Assembly: GCA_025451715.1 (NCBI GenBank)
Contig: JANWJY010000155.1
Coordinates: 1-8,231 of the forward strand
DNA from: Fimbriimonadaceae bacterium
GTDB lineage: Bacteria > Armatimonadota > Fimbriimonadia > Fimbriimonadales > Fimbriimonadaceae
Direction: 5' to 3'
Length of the DNA: 8,231 nt
The position numbers were made by a program, and so were the translations under genes. How positions within the stretch are numbered: position 1 is the first letter of the stretch; each line of letters begins with the position of its first letter. The notes beneath the pieces were generated by a model that was given only the letters and a program-made list of their open reading frames with translations, did no database searches and was not told the origin of the DNA. This document shows, one piece after another, positions 5,480-8,231 of this stretch.

Positions 5480-6331
5480 ATGGTCGGGCCCCAAGACGCA
5501 GCCGAGATCCTGAACCAGGCCCTGCCCTACATCCAGAGGTTCCAGGGGCAGACCTTCGTCGTCAAGTACGGCGGTAGCGCGATGTCCGACAAAGAGGCCG
5601 TGCACGGCGTCCTGCGCAACGTGCTACTCCTTCAGCTCGTCGGCATTCGCCCGATCCTCGTGCACGGCGGCGGGCCGGAGATCGACGCCCTTCTCAAACG
5701 CCTCGACATGAAGACCGAGACCGTCGACGGCCTGCGGGTCACCGACGAGGCGGCGATGGAAGTCGTCGAGATGGCTCTTGCCGGAAAGGCGAACAAGGCG
5801 ATCGTCGGCGAGGTCCATGCATGTGGCGGGAAAGCCGTCGGGTTCTCCGGACGCGACGGAAGGCTGATCGTCGCAGAACCTGTCTCCGCGAAGCTCGGCC
5901 GCGCCGGCAAGGTCGTGCAGATCAATCCAGAGCTTCTCAACCTCGCGTGTGACAACGGCTACATCCCTGTCGTCTGCTCTGTCGCCGAAGGCACTGACGG
6001 GAACTCGATCAACGTCAACGCCGACGCAGCAGCCGCAGCCATCGCCGTTGCAGTCGGCGCACAAAAGCTGTTCATCCTCTCCGACGTCGACGGCGTCCTC
6101 GCAGACAAAGACGATCCCTCAACTCTCATCAGTAGACTCAAGGAGGGCGAGGCAAAGGCGATGATAGAGAGCGGCAAAGCCGACCGCGGAATGGTCCCCA
6201 AACTGACGTCGGCGTTAGACGCCTTGAGAAATGGAGTCGACAGTGTCCACTTGTTGAACGGGGCCAAGCACAACTCCCTCCTCATCGAGACCTTCACCCA
6301 TGAAGGCATCGGGACGATGGTCGTGAGGTGA
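5480..6331 (+). CDS. argB: acetylglutamate kinase
   Basis: ArgB phosphorylates N-acetyl-L-glutamate with ATP, the second step of arginine synthesis, in the cytoplasm. The 283-residue product shows the amino-acid kinase fold motifs in order: VVKYGGSA (27-34, Lys29 for the transferred phosphate), VHGGGPEI (61-68), GLRVTD with Arg86, NVNADAAAA (178-186), LSDVDGVL (200-207) and the GMVPKL block with Lys241. The N-terminal helix region ending ALPYIQRFQG and the C-terminal FTHEGIGTM segment (272-280) are the features found in arginine-feedback-sensitive hexameric NAGKs, so allosteric inhibition by arginine is a reasonable inference. The ATG at 5480 gives a normal N terminus; no strong ribosome site precedes it. 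It is alone on its strand, divergent from lgt, and ends 4 bases before the convergent lipoprotein stop. No other arg gene is present here. Confidence 0.96.
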   Translation: MVGPQDAAEILNQALPYIQRFQGQTFVVKYGGSAMSDKEAVHGVLRNVLLLQLVGIRPILVHGGGPEIDALLKRLDMKTETVDGLRVTDEAAMEVVEMALAGKANKAIVGEVHACGGKAVGFSGRDGRLIVAEPVSAKLGRAGKVVQINPELLNLACDNGYIPVVCSVAEGTDGNSINVNADAAAAAIAVAVGAQKLFILSDVDGVLADKDDPSTLISRLKEGEAKAMIESGKADRGMVPKLTSALDALRNGVDSVHLLNGAKHNSLLIETFTHEGIGTMVVR

Positions 6332-6335
6332 AGGG

Positions 6336-7103
6336 CTACACCTGTGCGAACCGGCGCATCATCGCGTCGGACCGCTCGATCGCATCGCGGAACATCTGCT
6401 CGTCCCCGGTCTCGCGATAGACCCGTACGATGATCTCCCAGGCGCGGGAGATGTGATGGGGCCGAGCTTCCAGGAACCTCTGACCGGGCTCCGTGCCCGG
6501 ATCAACGTGCGTCAACAAGTGCTGCTCGATCGCGCTCTCCAGAAGCTTCGCGACTTCGAGGTCGTGACCCTTGCCTAGGGCAGCCGGGGCGAACTCGTAA
6601 AGCACCGCCAGAAGGATCGGTGCCTTGCCGCCCGGCTTTGCGGCAAAAGTCGAACGCACGATCTCAATCCCCTTCGGCACGTCGTCCAGCCGGGCCTTCA
6701 CCTCACCGAGCCGCAGCGTGTCGTTCACGCGGCGGTCCTCGTCCTTCGCGGCGTCGACGGCGCGCGTGTACAGCGTGTCCGTCGTCTTCCAATCCTCAAG
6801 CTGGCGGTAGACGTCGGCGTAGCGCCAGACCTGGTCGGTCGGGATGTCCTTGAGGTCGATCTTCCCGACCTGCTCTCGGATGTAGTCGTGGAACAGCGAC
6901 TTCTTGGTCGCCAGGTCGATCTCACCGCGCAAGAGACGCTCGGTAAGGGTGTCGTCTGCCGCGCGTACGTTCTTCTGCAGCTCCTCGCCGTCGAAGGTGT
7001 TGGACAGCTTCTTTTCGTTCGGGTTTGGGATCTGCCCGAACCGGCAGCCGGCAAGGCCACTGACAGCCAACAGACCAAGCAGGGCCAGCTTCACACTACG
7101 CAT
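6336..7103 (-). CDS. predicted lipoprotein of unknown function, helical/TPR-like
   Basis: The 255-residue product begins with a short basic N-region and hydrophobic core ending in a lipobox, LAGC at 17-20 (MRSVKLALLGLLAVSGLAGC), so it should be diacylated on Cys20 and anchored in a membrane. The rest is hydrophilic and mostly helical. Segments such as VWRYADVYRQLEDW followed by LYTRAVDAAKDEDRR, and the pairs further on, suggest tetratricopeptide-like helical hairpins, but no repeat is clear enough to assign a family. I do not recognise it. The ATG at 7101-7103 is chosen because the signal peptide then has normal length and it overlaps the dihydroorotase stop by 8 nt; an in-frame ATG at 7127 would add eight residues inside the upstream gene. 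Translational coupling to the dihydroorotase gene is likely. It converges with argB, four bases apart. Lgt at 4644-5417 is the modifying enzyme for this class. Confidence 0.85.
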   Translation of the reverse strand: MRSVKLALLGLLAVSGLAGCRFGQIPNPNEKKLSNTFDGEELQKNVRAADDTLTERLLRGEIDLATKKSLFHDYIREQVGKIDLKDIPTDQVWRYADVYRQLEDWKTTDTLYTRAVDAAKDEDRRVNDTLRLGEVKARLDDVPKGIEIVRSTFAAKPGGKAPILLAVLYEFAPAALGKGHDLEVAKLLESAIEQHLLTHVDPGTEPGQRFLEARPHHISRAWEIIVRVYRETGDEQMFRDAIERSDAMMRRFAQV

Positions 7104-8231
7104 AACGCACCGCGTCGTACAAGACATCCCGATAAACCTCTCCGCCGCAAAAGGTCAGCAAAACTTTGCCCCGCATCTGCATCCCGTCGAACGGCGAGTT
7201 CTTACCCTTGCTAAACGTCCGCTTCGCGTCAAAAGTCCACTCCACGTTCGGGTCTAGCACAGTGACCTGGGCCACAGGAGTCGCTCCAGGCTTGAGGGTC
7301 CCGGCTTCGAGCCGCAGGATCTCGGCTGGTTTGGAACTGAGCTGCCGCACCGTCTCCAGCGGAGTAAGGATGCCCTTGTGTGTCACGTTCGTCAGCGTCG
7401 CGGCGACCGCGGACTCCAGCCCGGCCATCCCGAAGGGCGCCTCCTCGAACGGCGTGAACACCTCGTACGGCGCGTAGGGCGAATGGTCGCTCGCGATGCA
7501 GTCGATCGTGCCGTCCTGCAGCGCCTGCTGGATCAGCTCCACGTCGATCTCCGTCCTCAGCGGCGGGGTGGTCTTGAAGTTCGGGTCGAACTCGCCCACG
7601 GCCTCATCGGTCAGGCAGAAGTGGTGCGGGGCAACGTCGCACGTCACAGGCGCGCCGAGGTACTTTGCCTGCCTCACCATCTCGACCGCGCCCCACGTGC
7701 TGACGCGCAGAATGTGGACTGGACAGCCGGTGTTCAGCGAGAGCAGGCAGTTGCGCATGATCGCGACCTCCTCGGCGCTGCGCGGCATCCCCTTCAGCCC
7801 GAGCATCGCGCTCACCGCGCCCTCGTTCATGCACCCGCGAGCGGAGAGGTTGAGGTCCTCACTGTGGGCCATGATCGGCAGGTCGAGCTGGAGACAAAAC
7901 TCCATCGCCCGGCGCATCACGTTCGCATCCTGGATCGGGTGCCCTTCGTCGCTTGCTGCGACGATCCCCGCCTTCTTCAGCGCGGAGAGGTCGCTGAGCT
8001 TCTCGCCCAAGTTGCCGACCGTCAGTGCGCCGACCGGCGCGACGAACACACCGCCCGCCTCTGGCGAGGCGGCCCTGTCAAAGATGAAGTCGATCAGCGC
8101 CGGGTCGTCCAGCGCCGGGGTCGTGTTGGGCATGTGGCAGATCGTCGTGAAACCGCCTGCGGCAGCGGCCTGGGTGCCCGTCTTGATCGACTCGCGGTGC
8201 GTCTCGCCCGGCTCTCTCAGGTGCGTGTGCA
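7096..8231 (-). CDS. pyrC: dihydroorotase (class I type), N terminus outside the window
   Basis: Dihydroorotase interconverts carbamoyl-aspartate and dihydroorotate, the third step of pyrimidine synthesis. The visible 377 residues begin with the metal-binding HTHLREPG motif (H1 and H3 of the partial product, from 8229) and continue through ETHRESIKTG, MPNTTP (33-38), AHSED (His122), DVAPHHF and ASDHSP (Asp248), ending with the usual barrel and C-terminal strand pattern (SKGKNSPFDGM). About 50 upstream residues are missing. Compared with B. subtilis PyrC, metal ligand Asp151 aligns with Glu95 (SDEG) and His231 with Arg175 (VHILRVST), and DHAPH reads DHSPY. The enzyme could be a mono-metal or structurally supporting form, or a related amidohydrolase; overall similarity still favours dihydroorotase. 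An ATG at 8131-8133 is internal, not the start. The stop overlaps the lipoprotein gene's start by 8 nt. Confidence 0.88.
   Translation of the reverse strand, partial: HTHLREPGETHRESIKTGTQAAAAGGFTTICHMPNTTPALDDPALIDFIFDRAASPEAGGVFVAPVGALTVGNLGEKLSDLSALKKAGIVAASDEGHPIQDANVMRRAMEFCLQLDLPIMAHSEDLNLSARGCMNEGAVSAMLGLKGMPRSAEEVAIMRNCLLSLNTGCPVHILRVSTWGAVEMVRQAKYLGAPVTCDVAPHHFCLTDEAVGEFDPNFKTTPPLRTEIDVELIQQALQDGTIDCIASDHSPYAPYEVFTPFEEAPFGMAGLESAVAATLTNVTHKGILTPLETVRQLSSKPAEILRLEAGTLKPGATPVAQVTVLDPNVEWTFDAKRTFSKGKNSPFDGMQMRGKVLLTFCGGEVYRDVLYDAVRYA

Overview
The window is a stretch of bacterial chromosome of roughly 62-65% GC, densely packed with core-metabolism and envelope genes. An outer-membrane, Gram-negative-type cell is suggested by a heptose-7-phosphate kinase (ADP-heptose/LPS core pathway), a prolipoprotein diacylglyceryl transferase and a lipobox lipoprotein. 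A DUF1501 protein next to these fits phyla such as Armatimonadota or Planctomycetota. That placement is inference from gene content only; no rRNA or marker gene is present to settle it.

Layout. (1) Bases 1-246 hold the C-terminal end of a DUF1501 protein on the + strand. (2) Bases 204-884 hold an unusual island: a 95-bp direct repeat (204-298 and 790-884, 2 mismatches, 83 bp identical) flanks a segment of about 50% GC carrying a small stand-alone receiver-like gene whose phosphoacceptor Asp and most other active-site residues are replaced. The repeat consists of the overlapping convergent 3' ends of the DUF1501 and lipB genes, so both neighbours keep an intact end. (3) Bases 791-5417 form a minus-strand run read in the order lgt, hldA-like kinase, lysine/alanine-rich basic protein, multi-pass membrane protein with a cyclase-like domain, lipB. 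The lgt/hldA and cyclase/lipB junctions are 4-nt start-stop overlaps, so each pair is probably co-transcribed and translationally coupled. (4) argB is on the + strand at 5480-6331, divergent from lgt across a 62-bp gap. (5) A lipoprotein gene and a dihydroorotase gene (5' end outside the window) form a second minus-strand unit at 6336-8231, overlapping by 8 nt and convergent with argB.

How they fit together. Lgt acts on lipobox precursors such as the lipoprotein at 6336-7103. HldA-like kinase and Lgt both serve envelope biogenesis. LipB supplies the octanoyl group for lipoate-dependent complexes; ArgB and dihydroorotase serve arginine and pyrimidine synthesis. No CRISPR array, tRNA, rRNA, transposase or classical defence system is visible. 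The points worth following are the repeat-bounded pseudo-receiver insertion, the cyclase-like protein lacking the usual non-metal catalytic residues, and the dihydroorotase with two altered metal-site positions.
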